NCBI GenBank assembly: GCA_947627875.1
Contig: CANQXS010000007.1
Coordinates: forward strand, 1 to 64,000
Direction: 5' to 3'
Source of the DNA: an uncultured Clostridia bacterium
GTDB taxonomy: Bacteria; Bacillota; Clostridia; Oscillospirales; Ruminococcaceae
Length of the DNA stretch: 64,000 nt
How positions within the stretch are numbered: position 1 is the stretch's first letter; each line of letters starts with the position of its first letter. This document shows, in pieces, positions 34,848 to 41,903 of the stretch. The translations under genes and the position numbers were made by a program. Below the pieces are notes generated by a model. That model saw only the letters and a program-made list of their open reading frames with translations. It had not been told where the DNA came from and made no database searches.

Positions 34848-35834
34848 ATGGAACTTCAGAAGGCATTGGAATCAAGAAGAAGCACCCGCGCTTTTACCGA
34901 GCGCAAGCTCACCCGCGCGGAGACAGAGGAGCTTCTGAGGGCGGCGACCCTCGCTCCGAGCGCCTGCAATATGCAGTCGTGGTATTTTTATGTCGTCGCA
35001 GACGAAGCCGAGCGCGCAAAGCTCAAGGGGATCTGCGCCGACTGGATAGCTTCGGCGCCGGTCGTATTCATCGTATGCACCGACGGGGACGGCATAGTCT
35101 CCCGCTTCGGGCGCCACGCCGAGAAATTCCCTGTTCAGGATACCGCGCTCGCTATGGAGAATCTCCTTTTAAAGGCTGCGGATATGGGTCTCGGCGGCTG
35201 CATCATCGGGGCATATAAGCAGGAGGCCTGCGCAAAGGCGTTCAATATCCCCGAGAAGCATAAGATCGTCGCCCTGCTGCCCGTCGGCGAGCCGGCAAAG
35301 GCTGTTCCCGCGACCTCGCGCAAGCCCGTTTCGGAGGTCTCGAGCTATATAGGAGCGCTCCCCGAGGAAGGAGAGGCAAAGCCCGATGAAAAGCCGTTTG
35401 AGCTTCGCCACGCCTGCCTTGAAAACGCCGTGTTTGAGGACCTTGATCTCTCCGGCGCAAGCTTCGGCTGCTGCGAAAAATGCGAGAGCGAGGGAAAATA
35501 CTGCGTCGAGATGAAAAAATCGGTATTCGACAGCGTAGATATGACCCGCTCTCAGCTCAACCACTGCGCCCTCGAGGAATCTATCCTGACCGACGTTAAA
35601 ATGGCGGGCGCGAAGCTCTACGACATCGACCTCGACGGCGGCGATCTCTCGGGCGTGAATATGGTCGGCTCGAGAATACAGTGCTCCAACCTCTACGGCG
35701 CGTCGTTCAAAAACTGCTGCTTTGCCGAGGCGAGCCTCGAAAACTGCGATATAAGCGGTCTGACGGTTGACGGCGTAAACGTGAAAGAAGCGATAGAGGC
35801 ATACCGCCAAAAGCAGGGGGAGCCGAAAATATGA
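34848..35834 (+). CDS. Nitroreductase fused to a pentapeptide-repeat domain
   Basis: 328 aa. Residues 1-170 are an FMN-dependent nitroreductase-fold oxidoreductase (SRRSTRAFTERKL and APSACNMQSWYFYVV at the flavin site; LGGCIIGAY near the C-terminal arm). Residues about 185-315 form a pentapeptide-repeat solenoid with the A(D/N)LxX-type ladder (LENAVFEDLDLSGASF, MVGSRIQCSNLYGASF, FAEASLENCDISGL). The nitroreductase part alone is of normal length. The repeat part has an unusual number of Cys (for example CCEKCESEGKYC). The fusion is rare in my experience. The stop overlaps the next ATG. Confidence 0.85.
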   Translation: MELQKALESRRSTRAFTERKLTRAETEELLRAATLAPSACNMQSWYFYVVADEAERAKLKGICADWIASAPVVFIVCTDGDGIVSRFGRHAEKFPVQDTALAMENLLLKAADMGLGGCIIGAYKQEACAKAFNIPEKHKIVALLPVGEPAKAVPATSRKPVSEVSSYIGALPEEGEAKPDEKPFELRHACLENAVFEDLDLSGASFGCCEKCESEGKYCVEMKKSVFDSVDMTRSQLNHCALEESILTDVKMAGAKLYDIDLDGGDLSGVNMVGSRIQCSNLYGASFKNCCFAEASLENCDISGLTVDGVNVKEAIEAYRQKQGEPKI

Positions 35835-36211
35835 CCCTGCGGAACGAAGTCTTCGTTTATTGCCGCGAGCATTTCGGCACCGAGCCGGAATATCTCTGGC
35901 AGACCGACCCGAATTTCGCTGTGCTTCGGCGCGCGGAGAACAAAAAATGGTACGGCATAATAATGGACATACCCCGCCAAAAGTTAGGGCTCGAGGGCGG
36001 CGAAAAGGTAGATATCCTCAATATAAAATGCCCCGAGCAGCTTTTGGGCTCGTTTTTGGGGCAGGAGGGCTTCCACCCGGCGTATCATATGAACAAAAGC
36101 CGGTGGCTCACCGTCAGGCTCGACGGCAGCGTGAGCCCCGATCAGATATTCGGGCTTTTAGAGATGAGCTTTGAGCTTACTAAGGGCGGGAAGGGCAGAG
36201 CTCGGGCTTGA
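35831..36211 (+). CDS. MmcQ/YjbR-family protein
   Basis: 126 aa, matching the MmcQ/YjbR fold (double-wing DNA-binding-like). The usual sequence landmarks are present: the N-terminal EVFVYCREHFGTEPEYLW, FAVLRRAENKKWYGIIMDI and HPAYHMNKSRWLTVRLDG. The function in the cell is not established. Its ATG overlaps the nitroreductase stop (ATGA, 35831-35834), so the pair is translationally coupled. A promoter for the next gene starts inside its 3' end. Confidence 0.88.
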   Translation: MTLRNEVFVYCREHFGTEPEYLWQTDPNFAVLRRAENKKWYGIIMDIPRQKLGLEGGEKVDILNIKCPEQLLGSFLGQEGFHPAYHMNKSRWLTVRLDGSVSPDQIFGLLEMSFELTKGGKGRARA

Positions 36212-36236
36212 CACCCGCCGATAAAGGGTATATAAT
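36208..36236 (+). promoter_or_regulatory. Promoter of the dockerin-like secreted protein
   Basis: Perfect TTGACA (36208-36213), 17-bp spacer, perfect TATAAT (36231-36236). Confidence 0.82.
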
Positions 36237-36279
36237 GGAAAAAACGCCATATTTTGGCGAAAAGAAAGGATAATCGGAA

Positions 36280-37746
36280 ATGAGCAAAAGAATTTTCACT
36301 GTAATTCTGGCATTGGTGCTTAGCCTTACGGCGCTGTCCTTCGGGGCGGAGGCGGAATGGACGGGCGCTCAGCTCGTCTATGACGAGTCAAGTCGGGTGC
36401 TCACTCTTGGGTGGGATGCCTGCGAGGGCGCTAATAGATATGTTGCAACGATATATAACAGTTACAATAGTGTGGTAAAAACGGAAACGTTTGCTGCAAC
36501 CGGAGCCAAAAGTCTTTACGCTGCCGTAAACGGCGGAACATATTACGGTGAGGTTGCGGCTTATAATGAAAGCGGCGCAAAAATCGCCACAAGCACCACA
36601 GAGAAAATCACATTGCCGATGATAACCACGAGCGGGAGTTTAACGCTTAAGCGCGACGGCGACGGCACAGTCACATTATCTTGGAAGGAAGTTACAAAGG
36701 CTGAGTCATACGTTGTCGATGTTGTTTACCGGAACGACGAAAACGTTATTCAGAACAGCTCGGTAAACGTCGGGCTGGCTTCGTCATACGTTATTACGGA
36801 AGCGCCGTATGAGAAACTCAATCAATTAACTGTGAGTTACCTTGATATTGATAATACGAAGACGACTGTTGGGATGATGACTTTATCGAGCGCCGGCTCC
36901 GGTTATTATCCCGGGACAACAAACACCCCTACAACGTATATAACGGTTACGGTCAGCGGTTCTACGGCGACTGCGGATTGGTCTGCCTATGTAACGCGTT
37001 TAGGCGCGTCTCCTTCTCAGTATCTTGTTAATTATATATTAGACGGGGAAAAGTATTCGGTGACGAAGCCTGCATCAGAAACGTCCATTGAACTTCAGTG
37101 GGCAGGTGGGTTGACTTTGGAAGTTTTGGCTTTTAATGCATTTAATAACGGCGCATATACCTATGTGGACAGTGCCGCCGTAGATAAAGACGGCACAGTA
37201 ATTTACGGCGTACGTCCGAATGAAGGTAATATATTCGGTGATAATTGCGTTATGTCGGTGGGAACATATTCCTCATCTGTGACTTGGGCGTCGGTTGAAG
37301 GAACTTCCTACTACACTGTTATTAGTACGGACAATACAACAGGTAGAGTGAGCTATTATAATACCACCTTTACATACGCTTCTATACCTTTGGGATATAG
37401 CGTGAACACCGATTTCAGTGTTCGTGTACTTGCCTATACATCTAACGGTCAGCCGAGTATAGTCGCAAGCGTTGACTATAAAGGCACCTCTTCCGGTCAA
37501 ACTCCTACCCCCACCCCCACCGTCTGCGAGCATACTTTTGAATATCAGAGCTGCACCGAGGTCCACTGGAAGCACTGCACAAAATGCGGCTATACCTGCG
37601 AGGTCGGGGAGCACAGCGCCGCAAACGGCTCCTGCTCAGTCTGCGGCAGAAGCAGCACTTCAAGCCGCTTTGACGTAAACGGCAACGGTCATGTTGACCT
37701 TCAGGACGCCGTTATGATCCTTCGCCGCCTCGCTCATCTCGACTGA
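36280..37746 (+). CDS. Secreted multi-domain protein with a C-terminal dockerin-like repeat
   Basis: 488 aa. Signal peptide 1-25 (ends FGAEA). Several fibronectin-III/Ig-like beta-sandwiches span about 27-405 (ADWSAYVTRLG, TWASVEGTSYYTV). A Pro/Thr linker follows. A Cys/His-rich segment of about 415-458 carries paired CxxC-type motifs (HCTKCGYTC, SCSVCG) typical of Firmicutes surface proteins. The last 25 residues (FDVNGNGHVDLQDAVMILRR) are one dockerin-type Ca-binding loop plus helix. True type-I dockerins have two such repeats, so cohesin binding is doubtful. Base composition is visibly more AT-rich in the middle than in neighbours, hinting at transfer or fast evolution. No enzyme domain was found. 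Confidence 0.82.
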   Translation: MSKRIFTVILALVLSLTALSFGAEAEWTGAQLVYDESSRVLTLGWDACEGANRYVATIYNSYNSVVKTETFAATGAKSLYAAVNGGTYYGEVAAYNESGAKIATSTTEKITLPMITTSGSLTLKRDGDGTVTLSWKEVTKAESYVVDVVYRNDENVIQNSSVNVGLASSYVITEAPYEKLNQLTVSYLDIDNTKTTVGMMTLSSAGSGYYPGTTNTPTTYITVTVSGSTATADWSAYVTRLGASPSQYLVNYILDGEKYSVTKPASETSIELQWAGGLTLEVLAFNAFNNGAYTYVDSAAVDKDGTVIYGVRPNEGNIFGDNCVMSVGTYSSSVTWASVEGTSYYTVISTDNTTGRVSYYNTTFTYASIPLGYSVNTDFSVRVLAYTSNGQPSIVASVDYKGTSSGQTPTPTPTVCEHTFEYQSCTEVHWKHCTKCGYTCEVGEHSAANGSCSVCGRSSTSSRFDVNGNGHVDLQDAVMILRRLAHLD

Positions 37747-37767
37747 TAAAAAAATTCCCGCCCCCTG

Positions 37768-37795
37768 TTGATTTTCCCGAAAAAAAGTGTATAAT
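37768..37795 (+). promoter_or_regulatory. Promoter of ssrA
   Basis: TTGATT (37768-37773), 16-bp spacer, perfect TATAAT (37790-37795), 17 bp ahead of the mature RNA. Confidence 0.75.
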
Positions 37796-37811
37796 AATAG
37801 GTGGAAGAAAC

Positions 37812-38163
37812 GGGGGCGTAAAGGTTTCGACGGGGATTTTGAGAAAAAATAAGCGGGTAGAGACGGCACCGTATCTCTTTAAAATGGTGTAACTTCAATT
37901 TTAAACGACAACAACAGTTTAAATCTGGCGGCTGCTTAATAGCTGCCCGTCCTGCTTAAGAGTACCACGGCTTAAGTCTGGGCGTCGCTCAGTGGTGAAC
38001 GTCGCGGAGCCATTCCCGCAGCTTCGCGATGTATTGCGGGATACCGAACGCGGAAGTCTGCTTACCGACGCCCGCGCAAGGGAATTCAAAAGATAAGCTA
38101 CACCCGTAGAAGGTTTTTAGGATGAGTTTTCGGACACGGGTTCGATTCCCGTCGCCTCCACCA
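37812..38163 (+). ncRNA. ssrA: tmRNA (10Sa RNA)
   Basis: 352 nt, one-piece form. The 5' end GGGGGCG pairs with CGCCTCC at the 3' end, followed by A and an encoded CCA. The tRNA-like D region (GTAAAGGTTTCGACGGGG) and T-arm (GGTTCGATTCC) are typical. The tag frame at 37904-37939 reads NDNNSLNLAAA and ends TAATAG; I take AAC as resume codon, giving (A)NDNNSLNLAAA. Pseudoknot-forming repeats follow. It works with SmpB, encoded 3 kb upstream, to rescue stalled ribosomes. Confidence 0.97.
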
Positions 38164-38252
38164 CGGCGTCGCAAGCTCCATATCGCTTGCGGCGCTTTTT
38201 CATGCTTTGCATTCAAAATCGCCGCTTCACTCATTCCGCTGCTCCGCCTTTT

Positions 38253-38280
38253 CCCCACAAAGTCTTACGACTTTGCGGGG
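38253..38280 (+). terminator. Terminator-like hairpin after ssrA
   Basis: CCCCACAAAGTC, TTAC loop, GACTTTGCGGGG (one mismatch). A second hairpin AGCACC-CTCG-GGTGCTTTTG with a long T-run at 38290-38316 is the better terminator. Confidence 0.65.
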
Positions 38281-38289
38281 ACCCCTTTT

Positions 38290-38316
38290 AGCACCCTCGG
38301 GTGCTTTTGTTTTTTG
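38290..38316 (+). terminator. Intrinsic terminator after ssrA
   Basis: AGCACC, CTCG loop, GGTGCT followed by TTTGTTTTTT. The rest of the 38164-38546 gap holds no credible gene; open frames there have no ribosome site. Confidence 0.75.
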
Positions 38317-38487
38317 GTGCTGTGTGTATGGGTGAGAAACCGCGTTTACGCTGGGGTTACGATTCCCGTCGCCGGTTATGCTGACCGTTCCCTTCCGGTA
38401 CATTTAAGGTGCTTTAGTATTTCATCCACGAATTATCCACGAATTTTTGCAGGTTTTTTGCCGCGCGTCGCCAAACCTCCTCAAGCC

Positions 38488-38516
38488 TTGAATCTCCCGC
38501 TTGGATATGCTATAAT
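38488..38516 (+). promoter_or_regulatory. Promoter of the HExxH gene
   Basis: TTGAAT (38488-38493), 17-bp spacer, perfect TATAAT (38511-38516). Confidence 0.78.
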
Positions 38517-38546
38517 AGCAAAAACTGTATTCGGAGTTGAGCCTGC

Positions 38547-39395
38547 TTGGAAATTATTGACACATATTTCTCCGCGCTGACCTCTTACGACGGCGCGGGA
38601 TTCTCGTTCGAGCGTTGGAAGAAATACATTGACTCTGCGCTTCCGGGGCTGTTCCCGATACTCGCCGCCGACGCGAAGAGCGTTTTGCTCGGCGGTGAAT
38701 TTTCCCCGGAAGATTACCTGTCCGTTCTGAACTGCGCGGCGCGCTGCCCCGAACGGCTCGAAGCCGCACATGCTTCTTTCCTTCGGGTGACAAAAAATCT
38801 GGAAAGCGTTATATACGAGCGCTTCGGGAAGAGCCTCGACGCTGCCGTCGTGTTTTATCTCGGGCTATGCAACGGCGCGGGGTGGGTGACGGAATACCGC
38901 GGAAAGACGGCGATTCTGCTCGGTATGGAGAAAATATCCGAGCTGAACTGGTGCGGCGTTGACGATATGAACGGGCTTATCTGCCACGAACTCGGTCACG
39001 TCTACCAAAAGCAGTACGGTGTCCTTGACCGCAAGTTTGACAGCGCCGAGGATTCGTTCCTTTGGCAGCTCTTTACCGAGGGCGCGGCGATGTGTTTTGA
39101 GCAGACCGTCGTCGGCGACGCTGAATATTATCATCAGGATAAAAACGGCTGGAAAGCGTGGTGCGACACCAATTTCGAGAAAATAAGATCCGATTTCGCG
39201 AAGGATCTGAAAACGATGTCCTTTGCCGACCAGCGCTATTTCGGCGATTGGGTCAGCTATAACGGGCGCGGCGACGTCGGCTATTACCTCGGCTGCCGCT
39301 TTGTGCGGTATATTCTTGCCGATTACGGCTTTGACGAGCTCATTTGCTTCGATATATCCAAAGTAAAAGAGCTATTTGAGCGGTTTACGGCTTGA
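38547..39395 (+). CDS. HExxH zinc-metallopeptidase-like protein, unassigned family
   Basis: 282 aa from TTG 38547, with GGAG 10 bases upstream and a good promoter at 38488. No signal peptide or TM, so cytosolic. Residues 146-155 read CHELGHVYQK, a classical HExxH zinc site (His147, Glu148, His151), and TEGAA at 177-181 supplies a Glu178 27 residues after the second His, the layout of gluzincins. DUF2268 or peptidase-MA-like families share this look. Substrate unknown. The start codon is the weakest part of the call. Confidence 0.75.
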   Translation: MEIIDTYFSALTSYDGAGFSFERWKKYIDSALPGLFPILAADAKSVLLGGEFSPEDYLSVLNCAARCPERLEAAHASFLRVTKNLESVIYERFGKSLDAAVVFYLGLCNGAGWVTEYRGKTAILLGMEKISELNWCGVDDMNGLICHELGHVYQKQYGVLDRKFDSAEDSFLWQLFTEGAAMCFEQTVVGDAEYYHQDKNGWKAWCDTNFEKIRSDFAKDLKTMSFADQRYFGDWVSYNGRGDVGYYLGCRFVRYILADYGFDELICFDISKVKELFERFTA

Positions 39396-39466
39396 AAGCG
39401 TTCCGATTCTTTTCCTCTGTTTTTGAGAAGTTATTGCTTTTGGACAAACCTCGGAGCATAAAAATA

Positions 39467-39483
39467 CGGAGGCTTCGCCTCCG
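39467..39483. repeat. Short GC hairpin
   Basis: CGGAGGC, TTC, GCCTCCG between the HExxH and GNAT genes; possible weak terminator, no T-run. Confidence 0.5.
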
Positions 39484-39491
39484 CGTGCGCC

Positions 39492-39520
39492 TTGAATTTC
39501 GCTCTACAGTGTACTATAAT
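39492..39520 (+). promoter_or_regulatory. Promoter of the GNAT gene
   Basis: TTGAAT (39492-39497), 17-bp spacer, perfect TATAAT (39515-39520). Confidence 0.78.
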
Positions 39521-39552
39521 AATAAAAATAAATCGGGATTTAGGAGGCTCTA

Positions 39553-40047
39553 ATGATGAAGTTGATTGAACCCGCAATAGAATATGACAAACAAATCCAA
39601 GCGTATCGAAAAGAGTTTCTCGATTGCGGCGATTCCATGGATGGCACTGCACATCTCAGAAGATTTGAAAATCCACAAGATTGGATCAATTATGTAAGCA
39701 GTCATAATGACTCACAGTATATGCTCGTGCGGGAAGAAGATCAAAAGATTGTTGGAATGATCCAAATCAGGCTTTTATCCAACGCTTATCTGAAACAATA
39801 TGGAGGTAATATTGGTTATTCTGTTGCCCCAAGTGAACGCCGCAAAGGATATGCAACGCAGATGCTGAAAATGGCATTAACGAAATGCAGGAAGCTGGGA
39901 ATTGATAAAGTGCTGATTACCTGCATCAGCGGCAATGAAGGCGGCAAAAAAACAATTTTGAAAAACTGCGGTACTATTGAGGCTGTTGTCTATGAACCGG
40001 ATGAAAGAGTAAATGTTGAGAGATATTGGATTGATCTTTCCGAGTGA
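39553..40047 (+). CDS. GNAT-family N-acetyltransferase
   Basis: 164 aa. The acetyl-CoA pyrophosphate loop (VAPSERRKGYATQMLKMAL, Q/RxxGxA type) and the following helix are typical; the N-terminus matches the small GNAT group that modifies amino groups of small molecules. GGAGG precedes ATGATG. Its base composition and codon use (many AAA, ATT, GAA) are more AT-rich than those of flanking genes, suggesting recent acquisition. Substrate unknown. Confidence 0.87.
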   Translation: MMKLIEPAIEYDKQIQAYRKEFLDCGDSMDGTAHLRRFENPQDWINYVSSHNDSQYMLVREEDQKIVGMIQIRLLSNAYLKQYGGNIGYSVAPSERRKGYATQMLKMALTKCRKLGIDKVLITCISGNEGGKKTILKNCGTIEAVVYEPDERVNVERYWIDLSE

Positions 40048-40143
40048 TAAATCCCCGTTTGCCGCGCAGCAGCGCAGGCGTGCGAAGCAGTCAAGGCGGC
40101 GTTTGCGGTGATGCTTCGAGGCATAAAGAGCCGGTTTTGCAAT

Positions 40144-40183
40144 AAAAAACGGCACGGTGTCGGTTAGCCGACGCTGTGCCGCT
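40144..40183 (-). terminator. Terminator of the antiporter gene
   Basis: Minus strand CGGCACAGCGTCGG, CTAA loop, CCGACACCGTGCCG followed by TTTTTTA. Confidence 0.85.
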
Positions 40184-40197
40184 TCGCATATTTTGAA

Positions 40198-41514
40198 TCA
40201 TGCGCCCTTGTCCGAATCCTTCGGCTCGCCGATATGGAATATCTTCTTTACCGGGTTGTTCGGAGTCCTCGCGCTGGTCTTTCCTTCGGGGCTGATCTCG
40301 CCTGCCGAGATGAGCGCGCGCTTTGTGAGGGCGGGTCCGACGAGCTCATATACGAGCACCGAGAAGAGAACGACGTTTCTTACCGTGCGACCGTCTGAGA
40401 GCTGCTGGGCGGTAAGAGCCATTCCGAGGGCGACGCCCGCCTGGGGCAGAAGCGTTATGCCCAGGTTGTTGCGAATGGTCTTTGAGCATTTTGTCATCGC
40501 GCAGCTCGAAAACGCGCCGAGGTATTTGCCGAGAGAGCGGGCGATTATGTAAACAACGCCTATAAGCAGAACGAGCGGATTTGAGAGTATCTTCAGGTCG
40601 AGCTCGGCTCCCGAGAGCACGAAGAAGAGCACGAACAGCGGGGCGGTCCAGCCGTCAATCCTGCCCATAAGCTCTTCGGAGAAGTCGCAGACGTTGCAGA
40701 AAAGCGTTCCGCACATCATACATACGAGCAGCAGGCTGAACCCGAAGCGGACGCCTCCTATCTCGAATTCCGCCATAGAAATTCCTATCGTTAGAAAGAC
40801 AAAGGCGATGGAAATTGAAAGGCGCTTGCTGCGGGAATGGAAGAATTTTTCTATTCCGAAGAGAATCAGCCCGACTGCCGAGCCGAGTAGAATAGACAGT
40901 ATGACCTCGATTATCGGCTCCAAAATGACCGTTATAAGGCTTACCTGACCGCTTTCGAGCACCCTCGCTATTCCGAACGAGACCGAGAACAGCACGAGCC
41001 CCACGGCGTCGTCTATCGCAACTACAAGAAGCAAAAGCTTCGTCATCGGACCGTCGGCCTTATACTGCCTTACTACCATAAGGGTGGCGGCGGGGGCGGT
41101 CGCAGAGGCTATCGCGCCGAGGGTTATGGCTGACGCCGCCGAGATGAGGTCGGGCTTGATGAAATGGAGCGTAAGCAGCCCCGCGTCGACGACCACGGTC
41201 GTGATGACTGCCTGAAGGATACCTATTACTATCGCCTTTGCACCCATCTGTTTGAGCTGTTCAACGCGGAACTCGTTGCCTATGGTGAAGGCGATGAAGC
41301 CGAGCGCCGCCTGACTGATAAGGTCGAGCGTTCCGACCTCTTCAAGAGAGTTGAAGCCCACGCCAGGGAGACCGAAAGCGCCTATGCAAAACGGTCCCAA
41401 AAGCAGACCGGCGACAAGATAGGCGGTAACGGCGGGAAGGTTGAGAAGCTTCGCAATCCTCGACATCATAAGCCCGCCGATAAGACATATTGAGATCTGA
41501 ATCAGTATCAGCAT
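40198..41514 (-). CDS. CPA2-family cation:proton antiporter
   Basis: 438 aa with about 12-13 membrane spans. It matches the Na+/H+ exchanger (KefB/NapA-like) membrane domain: LNLPAVTAYLVAGLLLGP, GFIAFTIGNEF and the two-aspartate ion site VAIDDAVGL (Asp168, Asp169), which predicts an electrogenic exchanger. There is no C-terminal RCK/TrkA-N domain, so it is the short type. The conserved LGAIASATAPAATLMV unwound-helix region is intact. It is monocistronic with its own promoter and terminator. Na+ against K+ cannot be told apart. Confidence 0.9.
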   Translation of the reverse strand: MLILIQISICLIGGLMMSRIAKLLNLPAVTAYLVAGLLLGPFCIGAFGLPGVGFNSLEEVGTLDLISQAALGFIAFTIGNEFRVEQLKQMGAKAIVIGILQAVITTVVVDAGLLTLHFIKPDLISAASAITLGAIASATAPAATLMVVRQYKADGPMTKLLLLVVAIDDAVGLVLFSVSFGIARVLESGQVSLITVILEPIIEVILSILLGSAVGLILFGIEKFFHSRSKRLSISIAFVFLTIGISMAEFEIGGVRFGFSLLLVCMMCGTLFCNVCDFSEELMGRIDGWTAPLFVLFFVLSGAELDLKILSNPLVLLIGVVYIIARSLGKYLGAFSSCAMTKCSKTIRNNLGITLLPQAGVALGMALTAQQLSDGRTVRNVVLFSVLVYELVGPALTKRALISAGEISPEGKTSARTPNNPVKKIFHIGEPKDSDKGA

Positions 41515-41561
41515 TTTTTCCTCGATTCCGCGCCCGAGGGCGCATTGAAGTTTTCCTATGC

Positions 41562-41590
41562 ATTATATACCCCTTCGCGGCAAAATTCAA
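41562..41590 (-). promoter_or_regulatory. Promoter of the antiporter gene
   Basis: Minus strand TTGAAT (41590-41585), 17-bp spacer, perfect TATAAT (41567-41562). Confidence 0.78.
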
Positions 41591-41717
41591 GAGAGGCGGG
41601 CATATTTGCACAAAATTTTTTCGGGAAAATGGGCAGATTAACGGAAAAACTTAATTTTGAACACATAAATTTTATGTCAAGCCTTTTGCAAACTGCGGTT
41701 CAAGATTCTCGGCATTT

Positions 41718-41809
41718 GGCTCGAGAGCAAAGAGAACAACAGATGCGGCGTGCAGGCAGTACGGTTTTCGCAAACTTGAAAGCCGCATTACCCTCGACAG
41801 GTGTTCCCC
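41718..41809. repeat. Dispersed intergenic repeat, copy B (inverted relative to copy A)
   Basis: Reverse complement of 33995-34085 with the 22-base exact core at 41743-41764. The rest of the 41515-41903 gap carries the antiporter promoter and the ABC-operon terminator, with no gene. Confidence 0.75.
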
Positions 41810-41844
41810 ACACTTAAAGACCGCCACCCCGCTTACAATATTCA

Positions 41845-41875
41845 AGCCCTCACCCGAGTATACCGTGTGAGGGCT
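41845..41875 (-). terminator. Terminator of the ABC exporter pair
   Basis: AGCCCTCAC, 12-base loop, GTGAGGGCT; the T-run on the minus strand is weak. Confidence 0.6.
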
Positions 41876-41903
41876 CTTTCCGACTTATACCGTCTGTCCG
41901 CCA

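Noticed and set aside
38122-38580. Open frame across the tmRNA 3' end and following gap
   Set aside because: It starts inside the tmRNA T-arm region and crosses two terminators; no ribosome site.
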